Source: Sphingomonas-like bacterium B12 (GTDB lineage Bacteria > Pseudomonadota > Alphaproteobacteria > Sphingomonadales > Sphingomonadaceae). Taken from it: a stretch of DNA of 37,070 nucleotides. The DNA is taken from contig BACX01000155.1 in NCBI GenBank assembly GCA_000333335.1, positions 1 through 37,070 on the forward strand, read 5' to 3'. Shown here in pieces: positions 1 to 8,336 of the stretch (position 1 is its first letter; each line of letters starts with the position of its first letter). The translations under genes and the position numbers were made by a program. The notes under the pieces were generated by a model. That model was not told where the DNA came from. It made no database searches and saw nothing but the letters and a program-made list of their open reading frames with translations.

Positions 1-92
1 TGCCCAGGAGCGGCGGCTGGGTGCTCGAAAGTGCCGCAGCTCGGTAGTCCCATTCTCTCCTTCTCGTCGCCGGTTCGCAGCTCGCATGTCCG

Positions 93-2405
93 GTGCAGGC
101 GGTGACGCGACATTCATTCGCGGTCGGGCCGGGGCCGCTCGGCGCCGTTCTGCGCAGCATCGCGGGGCAGGGCGGGAGCGAGATCGGCTATCCGGAGCCA
201 CTGGTGCGTGGGCACTGGAGCCCGGGTGCCAGCGGCACGCTGACGACGCGGGAGGCCCTCACGCGCGCCTTGCGGGGTAGCAGATTGCGACTGCGATCAG
301 TCGGGACGGGCAGCTTTTTGATCGAAGCGGATCGGGCGCCGCCGGTCGCGGCACCATCCGCGACGGCTTCCGGGGCGCCCGCCGCAGACATTGCCGAGCC
401 GATCGTCGTCACCGGCAGCAAGCGCGCGACGCCGGAAATGCGGTTCCCGGGCGCCGTCCAGATCGTCGCGACCGGCTTTGACGAGAGCGTGTCCAGGCTT
501 CACAACGATGGCGACCTAGTGGCACGCCTTCCTCTTCTCCAGTCAACCGCGTTCGGGCCGGGCCGTGACAAATTGTTCGTCCGGGGGGTCGCCGACAGCA
601 GTTTTGCCGGACCTACACAGGCGACGGTCGGTCTGTATTTCGGGGATACCCGGCTGTTGTACAGCGGCCCCGATCCGGCCCTGCGACTGGTCGATACGCG
701 ACAGGTCGAGATCCTTGAAGGGCCGCAGGGCACGCTCTACGGCGCGGGTGCGATCGGCGGCATCATCCGGATTGTGCCGAAATCCCCGGACATGTCGCGC
801 GTCGCCTCCATGGCGGAGGGGGCGCTTGCGGCGACGCAGGACGGGCGGCCCGGCTACGACGCCGACGGCATGATCAACCTGCCGATCGTGACGGACCGGG
901 CCGCGCTGCGGCTGGTCGGGTATCACGCGTATGACGGGGGATATATCGACAACCCCGCGCGGGGTCTGCGGGCCGTCAACGCGACATCGACGGATGGCGG
1001 GCGGGCGGCGCTGCGCCTTCGGCCGGCCGACGCCTGGACGATCGATCTCACCGGCCTCGGGCAGCACATCGCATCGGCGGACCCGCAATATGCCGTGCGC
1101 GCAGACGGGCCTTTGTCCCAGCCCGCCCTACTGCGCCAGCCCTATCGTGACACGACGATGCTCGGTTCGCTCGGCATACGCCGCGAGAGCGCCGACGAGC
1201 TGAACGTCCTGCTCAACATCGGGGGGGTGAAGCGCACAACCCACCAGCGCTATGATGCGACGCCCCCTTCGGCGACGGACGCGATCGCTTATGACGAGCG
1301 CGCCGCTTCGAACCTGATCGATGGGGAGGCGCGCATCTGGCGGACCACACCGTCCGGGAGCGGATGGCTGCTGGGCGTGGCCGGAGTCGAAAATCACACG
1401 GCTGCGCGACGCCAGCTGGGCCATCCGGACACGCCGCGCGATATCTCGGGCGTGGACAATCGCACCCTCGATCTGGCCCTGTTCGGCGAGGGCACGGCGT
1501 CCCTTGCCCCGGGTTTGCTGCTGACGCTGGGCGGGCGCCTCACCCACGCCCGAGTGGACGGTGAACCGCTCGATGTCCCGTTGCGCCCCTTGTTCAAGAA
1601 AGGGCCGTCGACCTTCATCCGGGGGGAAGGCCATACCCGCTTCGATCCATCCGCATCCTTCTCAGCGTGGATCGCCCGCGGCCTGTCTTTCTACGGGCGC
1701 TATGCGAGAGGATTCCGTGCCGGCGGGTTGGCGATCGCGGCGGGTGTGGGGCGGGTCGCCGCCTATCGGCCGGATTCGATCATGACCCTGGAATCGGGGC
1801 TGCGCGCCCAGGGCCTATGGGGCGGAAAGCTTAGCGGTTCGATCGGCCTCTCCCAATCCTGGTGGCAGAACATCCAGGCGGATCTGGTAACCCGGAATGG
1901 CTTCCCCTTCACGGCCAATATCGGCAACGGCCGGCTGCTGGCCCTGGAAACCCGGATCGCGGCCCGGCCGGTCCCGCGTCTCGGCATTGATCTGCAAAGC
2001 CTCTTTACGCAAAGTCGCATCGTCGATCCCGCTCCCGGCTTCGAGAGGGAGGGCGGCAACGATCTGCCGGACACGCCGAGGATCGGATATTCGGGCACGA
2101 TCTCGTGGTTTCCGCCGCTCGACCGGACCGAGCGTTTTGGTGTGGAATTGGCGGTTCGCCACCAAGGGGCTTCCCGCTTCGGCGCCGGTGCCCTACTGGG
2201 AATCGATCAGAAGGGCTATACGAACGGCGACATTTCGATGCGGGTGCGCCGCGGCCATTTCGATCTTGCCGCGTCGGTAGAGAATGTCACCAACGCGAAG
2301 GGCGACCGTTTTGCGGTGGGAAATCCATTCCAACTCCGTGTTATCAACCAATCTACGCCGCTAAGGCCGCGAACCCTGCGGCTGACGGTCACCGTTCTCA
2401 AATAA
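93..2405 (+). CDS. TonB-dependent outer-membrane receptor with STN domain
   Basis: Outer-membrane beta-barrel receptor for TonB/ExbBD-energised uptake of a siderophore or organic ligand. Residues about 8-75 look like an STN (secretin/TonB short N-terminal) domain, as in FecA-type transducers. A TonB box (EPIVVTGSK) lies near residue 101, a plug domain at about 115-230 with the usual VEILEGPQGTLYG block, and the barrel runs to the end. The last residue is Lys, whereas receptors of this family normally end in an aromatic residue. The start is uncertain. GTG at 93 has no ribosome binding site, yet the codons just upstream (48-92) read in frame as the end of a signal peptide (LLLVAG then CPVQA), with no start codon before the TAG at 45-47. 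A lost base or an upstream start in another frame is likely. STN receptors often pair with FecI/FecR genes; none intact is visible here. Ligand unknown; it may feed the catabolic operon at 4149-7863. Confidence 0.9.
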   Translation: MQAVTRHSFAVGPGPLGAVLRSIAGQGGSEIGYPEPLVRGHWSPGASGTLTTREALTRALRGSRLRLRSVGTGSFLIEADRAPPVAAPSATASGAPAADIAEPIVVTGSKRATPEMRFPGAVQIVATGFDESVSRLHNDGDLVARLPLLQSTAFGPGRDKLFVRGVADSSFAGPTQATVGLYFGDTRLLYSGPDPALRLVDTRQVEILEGPQGTLYGAGAIGGIIRIVPKSPDMSRVASMAEGALAATQDGRPGYDADGMINLPIVTDRAALRLVGYHAYDGGYIDNPARGLRAVNATSTDGGRAALRLRPADAWTIDLTGLGQHIASADPQYAVRADGPLSQPALLRQPYRDTTMLGSLGIRRESADELNVLLNIGGVKRTTHQRYDATPPSATDAIAYDERAASNLIDGEARIWRTTPSGSGWLLGVAGVENHTAARRQLGHPDTPRDISGVDNRTLDLALFGEGTASLAPGLLLTLGGRLTHARVDGEPLDVPLRPLFKKGPSTFIRGEGHTRFDPSASFSAWIARGLSFYGRYARGFRAGGLAIAAGVGRVAAYRPDSIMTLESGLRAQGLWGGKLSGSIGLSQSWWQNIQADLVTRNGFPFTANIGNGRLLALETRIAARPVPRLGIDLQSLFTQSRIVDPAPGFEREGGNDLPDTPRIGYSGTISWFPPLDRTERFGVELAVRHQGASRFGAGALLGIDQKGYTNGDISMRVRRGHFDLAASVENVTNAKGDRFAVGNPFQLRVINQSTPLRPRTLRLTVTVLK

Positions 2406-2762
2406 GACGCACGGCAGGCGGGTTCATGGGCCACGGAATCAGGGGTGCTGTTCGATGTTTCACATGCTGCTGCCATGGGAAAATGGATGGCCAGCGTGCC
2501 AGGTCACCGCGGCCAACCGCCGAAACGCGCCGGCATGCCCGTTCTGAACCGTCTCCATCAGGCCGCTCCAGCTGTCGGGTGGGATGAGGGATGGGCGTTT
2601 GCGCTGAGACCACGCCGCGCCGGAGAGCGGCCTTGAGACGAGTGTCGAAAGAAGGGTCGGGCGCATAAATCTGCATTCGCCCGCGACGTGATCGTGGTCA
2701 CTCCGCGTTGGACATTTCTGCCGCAGGGTGAACCCCGCCGCTGCAACGCGTAAGGAAAGGCG
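2406..2762. other. Intergenic region with a possible sigma-factor scrap
   Basis: No intact gene is seen between the receptor and the LysR gene. On the minus strand at about 2499-2576 a short stretch reads SWSGLMETVQNGHAGAFRRL, which resembles the first helix of ECF sigma factors, but it ends soon after without the rest of the family. The last 20 bases hold the strong ribosome binding site of the LysR gene (AAGGAAAGG). Confidence 0.3.
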
Positions 2763-3626
2763 ATGGAATGGAGTGACGTCCGGATTTTCTTAGCCGTGGT
2801 GCGCGCTGGCACGCTGGGCGGCGCGGCGCGCGCGCTGCGCCTCAGCCATCCCACCATCGGCAGGCGGCTGCGCGCGCTCGAGGTGGCGATGGGCCAGACG
2901 CTGTTCCAGCGCACTGCCGAGGGGCTCATCCTCACCGAGGAGGGAAGGGCGATCGTGCCGCTGGCCGAGCAGATGGAAGATGGTGCGCTGGCGATGGAGC
3001 GTCGGCTTGCGGGACAGGAGCAGAATCTGCGGGGTTGCCTGCGCATCTCCTCGGCCGACTGGTTCGGCGCCTATGTCCTGCCCCAGATCATCGCCGACTA
3101 TACGCACGCGCATCCGGACGTGGATGTCGAGATCCTGACGGGCACGCGTCTGTTCAGCCTTGCGCAGCGGGAAGCGGATATTGCCTTCCGCATCGTGCCC
3201 TTTGACACGTCCGACATCGTGCAGCGGCGATTGTCGCGATTGCACTACGGCGTCTACATCGCCGCGAGCGCGCCCGAGCCGGTGTTCGGCGACGGCGCCG
3301 GCTTCCGGCTGATCACCCATGATACCTCCACGGGCCATTTTCCCGACATCGCCTGGCTCCTGGAAAGCTTCCCCAAAGCGACGACGGTGATGCGCTCGAA
3401 CAACCGGAATGTTCAGGCGCGCATGTGCAGACAGGGAGTCGGCATTGCCGTCCTTCCCCGCGCTGTCGGCAGCCAGATCCCGGGGCTGCGCCTGCTCGAC
3501 CTGCCGGAGTCGCCGCCGAGCCGCGACATCTGGATGGGCTATCATCGCGATCTGAAGCATCTGCGGCGCCTCCGCGCGTTCATCGCGGTGCTGGATGAGC
3601 ACCTGCGGGAGGTCGGGCCGGGCTAG
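2763..3626 (+). CDS. LysR-family transcriptional regulator
   Basis: LysR-type regulator of 287 residues, close to the family norm of about 300. The N-terminal winged helix-turn-helix covers residues 1-60 (FLAVVRAGTLGGAARAL, then LSHPTIGRRLRALE as recognition helix). A periplasmic-binding-protein-like effector domain follows from about 88 (LRISSADWFGAYVLP). The ATG at 2763 has a purine-rich ribosome binding site (AAGGAAAGG) five bases upstream. It converges with the minus-strand catabolic operon, whose terminal pseudogene abuts its stop codon. A role in regulating that operon or the upstream receptor is inferred from proximity only. LysR genes usually lie divergent from their targets, which is not the case here. 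The effector is unknown. Confidence 0.9.
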   Translation: MEWSDVRIFLAVVRAGTLGGAARALRLSHPTIGRRLRALEVAMGQTLFQRTAEGLILTEEGRAIVPLAEQMEDGALAMERRLAGQEQNLRGCLRISSADWFGAYVLPQIIADYTHAHPDVDVEILTGTRLFSLAQREADIAFRIVPFDTSDIVQRRLSRLHYGVYIAASAPEPVFGDGAGFRLITHDTSTGHFPDIAWLLESFPKATTVMRSNNRNVQARMCRQGVGIAVLPRAVGSQIPGLRLLDLPESPPSRDIWMGYHRDLKHLRRLRAFIAVLDEHLREVGPG

Positions 3627-4119
3627 CGAGTAGGGCAACGGCCTTTCCCGGTAGGAGACATCCTTGATCGGTTGGAGCCCCAGCTTTCGGCAAGTTCCAG
3701 CGAGGGAAGGTTGATCGGCTCAATCAGGCAGGCGACGCGATCATGGGGCGTGGACTGCGGCAGCCACCGCAGAAGGCTGGTCATCGCCTCGAACGCGAAA
3801 CCACGCCCGCCGACTTCGGACGAAAAGAGGCACGAGGCTTCAGGAACGCTGTCGAGCGCCGAATCGACACCCCGTCGGAAGAATCCCGCACCGACTTGCC
3901 TCTGATGCGGCCGCTGGCCCGTTCGACGACGGCGAGTGTGCCGAAGCCGAAGAGGCTCCAATGGCCCGCGCAGCGTAGCACCCTTGTCCAGGCGCCTTCT
4001 TCGGGATCGGGTAGATTGCCGATGAACCTGCGCACGTCGGGATCAGCTGAGAGCGCCAAAATCGCCGGCACGTCGCCGGATTCATAGGGACTCAGGAGGA
4101 GCCGCTCGGTGTCAATCAT
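3623..4119 (-). pseudogene. GNAT acetyltransferase (RimJ/RimL type), twice frameshifted
   Basis: The N-terminal part starts at ATG 4119 (MIDTERLLLSPYESGD) and reads as a ribosomal-protein-type GNAT acetyltransferase to about 3900 (ASGRIRG). The match then continues in a second frame (QVGAGFFRRGVDSAL, SEVGGRGFAFEAM, the latter being the acetyl-CoA-binding RGxGxA-like region) to about 3675 (LELAESWG). It moves again into the third frame (LQPIKDVSYRERPLPY). Both shifts go the same way and fit loss of one base each, near 3898 and near 3675. The gene starts 30 bases after the esterase stop, so it was probably the last gene of that operon. Either it is a decayed gene or the sequence carries two base-call errors. 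No intact product can be made as read. Confidence 0.75.
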
Positions 4120-4148
4120 GGGGTCCTGGAAGAGGTGAGCCAACGGCC

Positions 4149-5141
4149 TCAGCTGCCGCGCAAGCAGGTGCGGACGAAGCGGACGAGCTCGGCGCTCAGC
4201 TCCAGATCCTCCGGCGTGCTGCCCAGGAAGCCGCCATGCGGCATCGCCTCGAAGACGTGAAGCTCGGCGGAAACGCCGGCGCGACGCAGGGCGCGATGCA
4301 TGCGCACGGTGTTGGAGAGGAACAGATCGCGCGTGCCGGATTGCAGCAGCGTCGGCGGCAGGCCGGTCAGATCGCCGAACAGCGGTGAGAGCGCGGGATC
4401 GGAGAGGTCCGCGCCATTGGCATAGAGCAGGTTTGCCTCCCGTAGCGGCAGGGGCAGCATCAGATCCACCAGGCGGTTCACTGCGAAACTGTCCCCGGAC
4501 TCGGTCAGGTCCACCTCGGGGGATAGCAGGACGAGACCGGCGGGCATGGGAAGCCCCACCTCCCGCGCCCGCAGCAGCATGGCGACGGCGAGGTTGCCGC
4601 CTGCGGATCTGCCGCCGATCACCACGTCCGAAGGCTTATGAAGGTCGAGCATATGGCCATAGGCCGCCAGCGTATCCTCCAATGCCGCGGGATAGGGATG
4701 CTCGGGCGGCGTCCGATAATCGACGCCGTAGCAGCGCACGCCGTGCAGGTCCGCCTGCATCTGCGCGCCGACCCGGCACGCCTCGCCCCCGCCAAATACT
4801 AGCGCGCCGCCGTGCAGATCGAGATAGGCCCCTTCGGCGATGCTCGCGGTATCGGGCGTGGCGACGTAGACGACCGTGTCGCCGAGCTGGACGGTTTCGA
4901 CGCTGGCGCGCAAGCTGCCGGCAAGATCTTTGATGCCAGCGGCATAGTGCGCATCCACCGCCGCCTTGATCCGGACCCAGCCATCACGATCCTCGGGATC
5001 CGGCATCGGGTGCTTGGCATTGATCGGCACACCGTCGGCGTCGACCAGACGGTCCAGCGCGGCCCGCGCTTCCGCGCTGATTGATTGCGGAGCGGGCAAC
5101 ACGCGGGCGGGCAATCGCACGCCGAAGCTTTGTTCATCCAA
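4149..5141 (-). CDS. HSL-family (type IV) alpha/beta-hydrolase esterase
   Basis: Cytoplasmic carboxylesterase of the hormone-sensitive lipase family, 330 residues, close to the usual 310-330. The oxyanion-hole motif is seen as LDLHGGALVFGGG, the nucleophile elbow as GGRSAGGN (GxSxG), the acid as the Asp in SGTRDLFLSN, and the catalytic His in EAMPHGGF. Substrate is probably a short-chain ester or lactone. The proposed start is TTG at 5141, preceded by GAGG about nine bases upstream; the nearby ATG at 5137 is in another frame. It lies 66 bases downstream of the VOC gene in the same orientation and is followed by the broken acetyltransferase, so it is probably the fifth gene of a catabolic operon. 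Confidence 0.88.
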   Translation of the reverse strand: MDEQSFGVRLPARVLPAPQSISAEARAALDRLVDADGVPINAKHPMPDPEDRDGWVRIKAAVDAHYAAGIKDLAGSLRASVETVQLGDTVVYVATPDTASIAEGAYLDLHGGALVFGGGEACRVGAQMQADLHGVRCYGVDYRTPPEHPYPAALEDTLAAYGHMLDLHKPSDVVIGGRSAGGNLAVAMLLRAREVGLPMPAGLVLLSPEVDLTESGDSFAVNRLVDLMLPLPLREANLLYANGADLSDPALSPLFGDLTGLPPTLLQSGTRDLFLSNTVRMHRALRRAGVSAELHVFEAMPHGGFLGSTPEDLELSAELVRFVRTCLRGS

Positions 5142-5207
5142 GAGCGCGAACCTCGATTGGTAGTTTTCTGTGTCTTACAGTGGATTCGGGCTCCTCGCCC
5201 GCTCTCC

Positions 5208-5738
5208 TCAATCGTCGTCCTGCCATCTGCGCAGATCGGTCTGGTCATGATAGGGCATGCGATCCGGCGTGGTGATGAACTCCATGGTCGTGCCCCAGGG
5301 CATGCGGCAATAGCAGACCTTGTTGCCCGGACCTTTCTCAGTCGCATAAGGGATGGCGCGCGGCGCCGTCAGCGGGGTGCCGCCCGCCTTCTCGAACCGC
5401 GCGACCGATGCATCAATATCATCGGTGTAGAGCGCGAAATGGGTGATGCCGAAGTCGCTCGCACGGATCGGCTGGGCCTGCTCGGGTCCGTGCATCTCGA
5501 AGAGCTCGATATCCGGTCCGGTGCCGATCTTGACCATTGCCTGTGCGCGCACGGCCGTCCCTGGAAACGCACCCACGGCGCGTTCGAACTCGGGCCCCTG
5601 TCGCGGCGGATCCTGGGGACCGAACGACTGGTAGATCAACTGGGCGCCAAAGGCCTCCGCCAGGAAGGCTTTGGCGGCTTCGATGTCGGGCACGGTGATG
5701 CCGATATGATTGACGCCGCGAATGACGGGTGAGGTCAT
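5208..5738 (-). CDS. VOC (glyoxalase/dioxygenase-fold) family protein
   Basis: Vicinal-oxygen-chelate superfamily protein of 176 residues. Two beta-alpha-beta-beta-beta modules are visible: the first begins VNHIGITVPDIEAAKAFL, the second FGITHFALYTDDIDASVARFEKAGG. Possible metal ligands are the His in NHIGIT, the Glu in DIELFEMHG, the His in THFALY and the Glu in TTMEFIT, a pattern typical of metal-binding VOC enzymes. The start at ATG 5738 has a strong GAAGGAGA ribosome binding site; the open frame continues upstream only as a shadow of the next gene. The enzyme could be a lyase, isomerase or ring-cleavage dioxygenase; the sequence does not decide. It lies between an alpha/beta hydrolase and an esterase in one operon. 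Confidence 0.88.
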   Translation of the reverse strand: MTSPVIRGVNHIGITVPDIEAAKAFLAEAFGAQLIYQSFGPQDPPRQGPEFERAVGAFPGTAVRAQAMVKIGTGPDIELFEMHGPEQAQPIRASDFGITHFALYTDDIDASVARFEKAGGTPLTAPRAIPYATEKGPGNKVCYCRMPWGTTMEFITTPDRMPYHDQTDLRRWQDDD

Positions 5739-5794
5739 GACAGTCTCCTTCGTTGCTGATTCGATTGCACGCGGGAAATGGTCCTGGCGGAGGT

Positions 5795-6643
5795 TCATCC
5801 GGCCCTGAGGAAGTCGATCAGCGCGGCTGCGACTTCCTCCGGCCGCTCGTCCGCCACATAATGGCTGCACCGCGCGATCGCGCCGCCGGTTACCTTGGTG
5901 GCGAACTCCTTGAGCATCGGCACCATCCGCGCACCGAAGCGCTTGTCTCCGCCGAGGCCGAGCACCGGCATCTCGAGCGGCTGCTTCTTGTACTCGAGTG
6001 CGGCGGCATGGTCGGCGTCGAGCGTGCGATACCATTCCATGCCACCACGGGTGCGGCCGGGAAGCGCCATCGCTCTCGCATAGATCTCGATGTCCGCCGG
6101 ATCGAAGCGGCTGTAGTCGTAGAAGCGCTCGGCCATGAAGGTCGCAATATAGTCCTGTTCCCGGCCGTGGAGCAGGCGTTCCGGCAGGTCGCGGTCGGCA
6201 TGGAAGCCAAAATGCCAGAGGCCTGCGATGGTCGCCTTCCACTGGGTCCAGCCGGGAAGCGGCACATCGAGGACCGCCAGGTGGGTGACAGCCTCTCGGT
6301 GCAGGCCGGCCTGCGCCAATGCGACCATGCCGCCGATATCGTGTCCGCACACGGCGTAGCGTGCGTGCCCGAGGGCAGCCATTACCCCGTGCGCATCCTG
6401 CGCCATCGTCGCCTTGTCATAGCCGCCCTGCGGGCAATCGGAAAATCCCGCGCCGCGCAGATCGATGGCCACCACGCTGAAATGCTCGGCGACCAGCGGC
6501 ATCACATGGTGCCATTCCCACCAGGTCTCCGGCCAGCCGTGAAGCAGCAGGATCGGCGGGCCAGAGCCGCCGGTGACGGCGTTGATCTTGATGCCGTTCG
6601 CCGGCACCAGTTGTTGGGCAAAGCCCGGCAGTGCAGCGATCAC
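5795..6643 (-). CDS. Alpha/beta hydrolase, epoxide hydrolase/dehalogenase type
   Basis: Alpha/beta-fold hydrolase of 282 residues. The nucleophile is Asp rather than Ser (GHDIGGM, Asp about 102), the oxyanion region reads LLLHGWPETWWEW, an Asp follows in LGLGGDKRFG, and the His is in CSHYVADERPEEV. An Asp nucleophile after GH with HGWPE-type oxyanion motif is characteristic of epoxide hydrolases and haloacetate/haloalkane dehalogenases. The start is GTG at 6643, supported by GGGAGAG six bases upstream; a much longer in-frame opening upstream is a shadow of the SDR gene. The gaps to neighbours are about 50 bases on each side, consistent with one operon. Hydrolysis of an epoxide, halide or activated ester intermediate is inferred; substrate unknown. 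Confidence 0.88.
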   Translation of the reverse strand: MIAALPGFAQQLVPANGIKINAVTGGSGPPILLLHGWPETWWEWHHVMPLVAEHFSVVAIDLRGAGFSDCPQGGYDKATMAQDAHGVMAALGHARYAVCGHDIGGMVALAQAGLHREAVTHLAVLDVPLPGWTQWKATIAGLWHFGFHADRDLPERLLHGREQDYIATFMAERFYDYSRFDPADIEIYARAMALPGRTRGGMEWYRTLDADHAAALEYKKQPLEMPVLGLGGDKRFGARMVPMLKEFATKVTGGAIARCSHYVADERPEEVAAALIDFLRAG

Positions 6644-6696
6644 GATTGCTCTCCCATAGGATAGGATGTTCAAAAGGGGGGGCGCTGGCCCCGCAC

Positions 6697-7521
6697 TCAG
6701 GCGCGATCGAAATCGGTGGCGATCGTGATGTCGCGCCAGGCGTCGATGTCGCGGCGAAAGGCTGCAAGCTTCCGATCGGCGATCAGGTGCGCCGCAGGGC
6801 CGAGCGGGAGGTGGAGCGGGGCCTCCTCGGCGTCGACCGCCTGCAGGATCACCGCGACCGCCTTGTCCGGATCGCCCGCCTGGTTGCCGTTGCCCGTGTC
6901 GCGATACTGCTTGCGCGAGCTCGCGGCATATTCGGGCATTGCGTTGGCCGCCATGGCGATCGACCTGCCTAGGAAATCGGTGCGGAACGGCCCCGGTTCG
7001 ACGATCAGCACGCGGATGCCGAGCGGCTTCAACTCGCCGGCGAGCGCCTCGGAAAGTCCCTCCACCGCGAATTTGGCGGCATGGTAATATCCCCCGCCGC
7101 CCCGACCTTCGATGCCGGCGCCGGACGACATATTGACGATCATTCCTCCCGCGCGTCGCAGGACCGGCAACGCGGCTCTGGTGGTTTCGATCAGCCCGAA
7201 AACATTGACCTCGAACATCGGCCGATATTCGTCGGGCGTGGCTTCCTCGATCGCGCCGAACAGCGCGTAGCCGGCATTGTTCACGAGTACGTCGAACCCG
7301 CCAAAACTGTCGATGGCTTGCGCGACGACTGCCTTGGCTGCCGCCGGATCGGTCACGTCCAGCGGCAGGGTGAGCATCCGACCATCGAACGGCTCCGCCA
7401 TATGCGCGATCGTCTCGACGTTGCGGGCCGTAGCGACGACCCGGTCGCCGCGCCGTGCCGCGGCAAGGGCGAGCCGCTGGCCGAAGCCGCTCGAGCAGCC
7501 GGTGATGAGCCAGGTTTTCAT
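6697..7521 (-). CDS. Short-chain dehydrogenase/reductase (SDR)
   Basis: Classical SDR oxidoreductase of 274 residues. The cofactor-binding glycine motif is TGCSSGFG at residues 8-15. The NNAG motif follows (VLVNNAGYALFG), then the catalytic Ser in VNMSSGAG and the Tyr/Lys pair in YYHAAK. An Arg-containing strand after the glycine motif (VVATARN) favours NADP(H). ATG at 7521 has a GGAG ribosome binding site. It follows the EthD-like gene by 42 bases and precedes the epoxide-hydrolase-type gene by 53 bases, so it probably oxidises or reduces an alcohol/ketone intermediate of the same pathway. The exact substrate cannot be read from the sequence. Confidence 0.92.
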   Translation of the reverse strand: MKTWLITGCSSGFGQRLALAAARRGDRVVATARNVETIAHMAEPFDGRMLTLPLDVTDPAAAKAVVAQAIDSFGGFDVLVNNAGYALFGAIEEATPDEYRPMFEVNVFGLIETTRAALPVLRRAGGMIVNMSSGAGIEGRGGGGYYHAAKFAVEGLSEALAGELKPLGIRVLIVEPGPFRTDFLGRSIAMAANAMPEYAASSRKQYRDTGNGNQAGDPDKAVAVILQAVDAEEAPLHLPLGPAAHLIADRKLAAFRRDIDAWRDITIATDFDRA

Positions 7522-7563
7522 GACATCCGCTCCACTGATTTTCAGACGATGACGGCACGCCGC

Positions 7564-7863
7564 TCAGAGCGGCTGCAGGACGCTACGCTGGGGTTGGACG
7601 GCGGTGACGATGGCGATGTCCGCCATGACCCGAGCCGTCTCTGGCGCTTGGAGCGCCGCTTCCAAGGCCGCCACATCGCCGAAGTTGACGACGCCCACGG
7701 CAATCAGCCCGGCGCCGTCCTCTTGCGGGAAGAACCCGGCGGCGCTGGTGAGACCGTAAGGGGACCAACATTCTCGCACGAGCGGGAAGTGCACGTTGAT
7801 CCAATGATCGCGGTCGAACGGCGTTTGCGCATCGCCCGCATAGGTCACCAGCATCGAGATCAT
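7564..7863 (-). CDS. EthD-like small protein
   Basis: A 99-residue protein of the dimeric alpha/beta-barrel EthD type. The N-terminal strand ISMLVTYAG and the segment DRDHWINVHFPLVREC carry the HxxxxHxPL pattern of EthD proteins, first known from ether-degradation operons and often found beside catabolic dehydrogenases and hydrolases. ATG at 7863 has AAGGA eight bases upstream. It is the first gene of the minus-strand operon, so the operon promoter should lie in 7864-8336. Catalytic role is uncertain; members act as small isomerases or cyclases, or have accessory roles. Confidence 0.8.
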   Translation of the reverse strand: MISMLVTYAGDAQTPFDRDHWINVHFPLVRECWSPYGLTSAAGFFPQEDGAGLIAVGVVNFGDVAALEAALQAPETARVMADIAIVTAVQPQRSVLQPL

Positions 7864-8336
7864 CCTCGAAGTCCTTTTTAGCGAACGTCCGAATCTGCTG
7901 CGGCAGTCTGCTACCGTGCCAGTTCGATCAGTTCTTTTTCCGACAATGAGGCCGATTTAGTCGCTTGAACTTGTTCTTGAACGGCCAGCTTTGCACGCTT
8001 GCCGTTCAGATTTGTACGAGATTTCGAACGGCTTTCCGCCGCGGCACGAGGATCCGATGTCTGCGCATGTCCGCGGGCGCGCCTTCTTCGCACCGACGCG
8101 TGCCGCCATCGGCGCCGCTGGAGGCCCAGACACGGTTGTCATCCGGCGCCAGCCGTGCGTTTTGGCAGAGGCTGCCGATTGAAACGCGATGGGCGAGCAA
8201 CACATACTGAGCGCCTGCGATGGAAGCTCGTCAGACAATTCGGTTAAGCGGCTCGTCCTTTTGACCTACGGGTGTGATGAATATTGCCGAACGGGAAGGC
8301 AGCGCCGAGGCCACTGTTTAAAGCTAACCCGTCGGA
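7864..8336. other. Intergenic region, no convincing gene
   Basis: This stretch separates the start of the EthD-led operon from the end of paoC, both on the minus strand, so it should hold the operon promoter. I found no clear operator. A minus-strand open frame ends at 7911 with a charged, protein-like tail (QATKSASLSEKELIEL), but it has no clear start, ribosome binding site or recognised family. It may be the end of a decayed gene. Confidence 0.4.

Noticed and set aside
5739..6350. Long upstream extension of the VOC gene
   Set aside because: It overlaps the alpha/beta hydrolase gene in another frame; ATG 5738 with GAAGGAGA is clearly the start.
6644..7558. Long upstream extension of the epoxide-hydrolase-type gene
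   Set aside because: It is the shadow of the SDR gene; GTG 6643 has a ribosome binding site and gives the normal family length.
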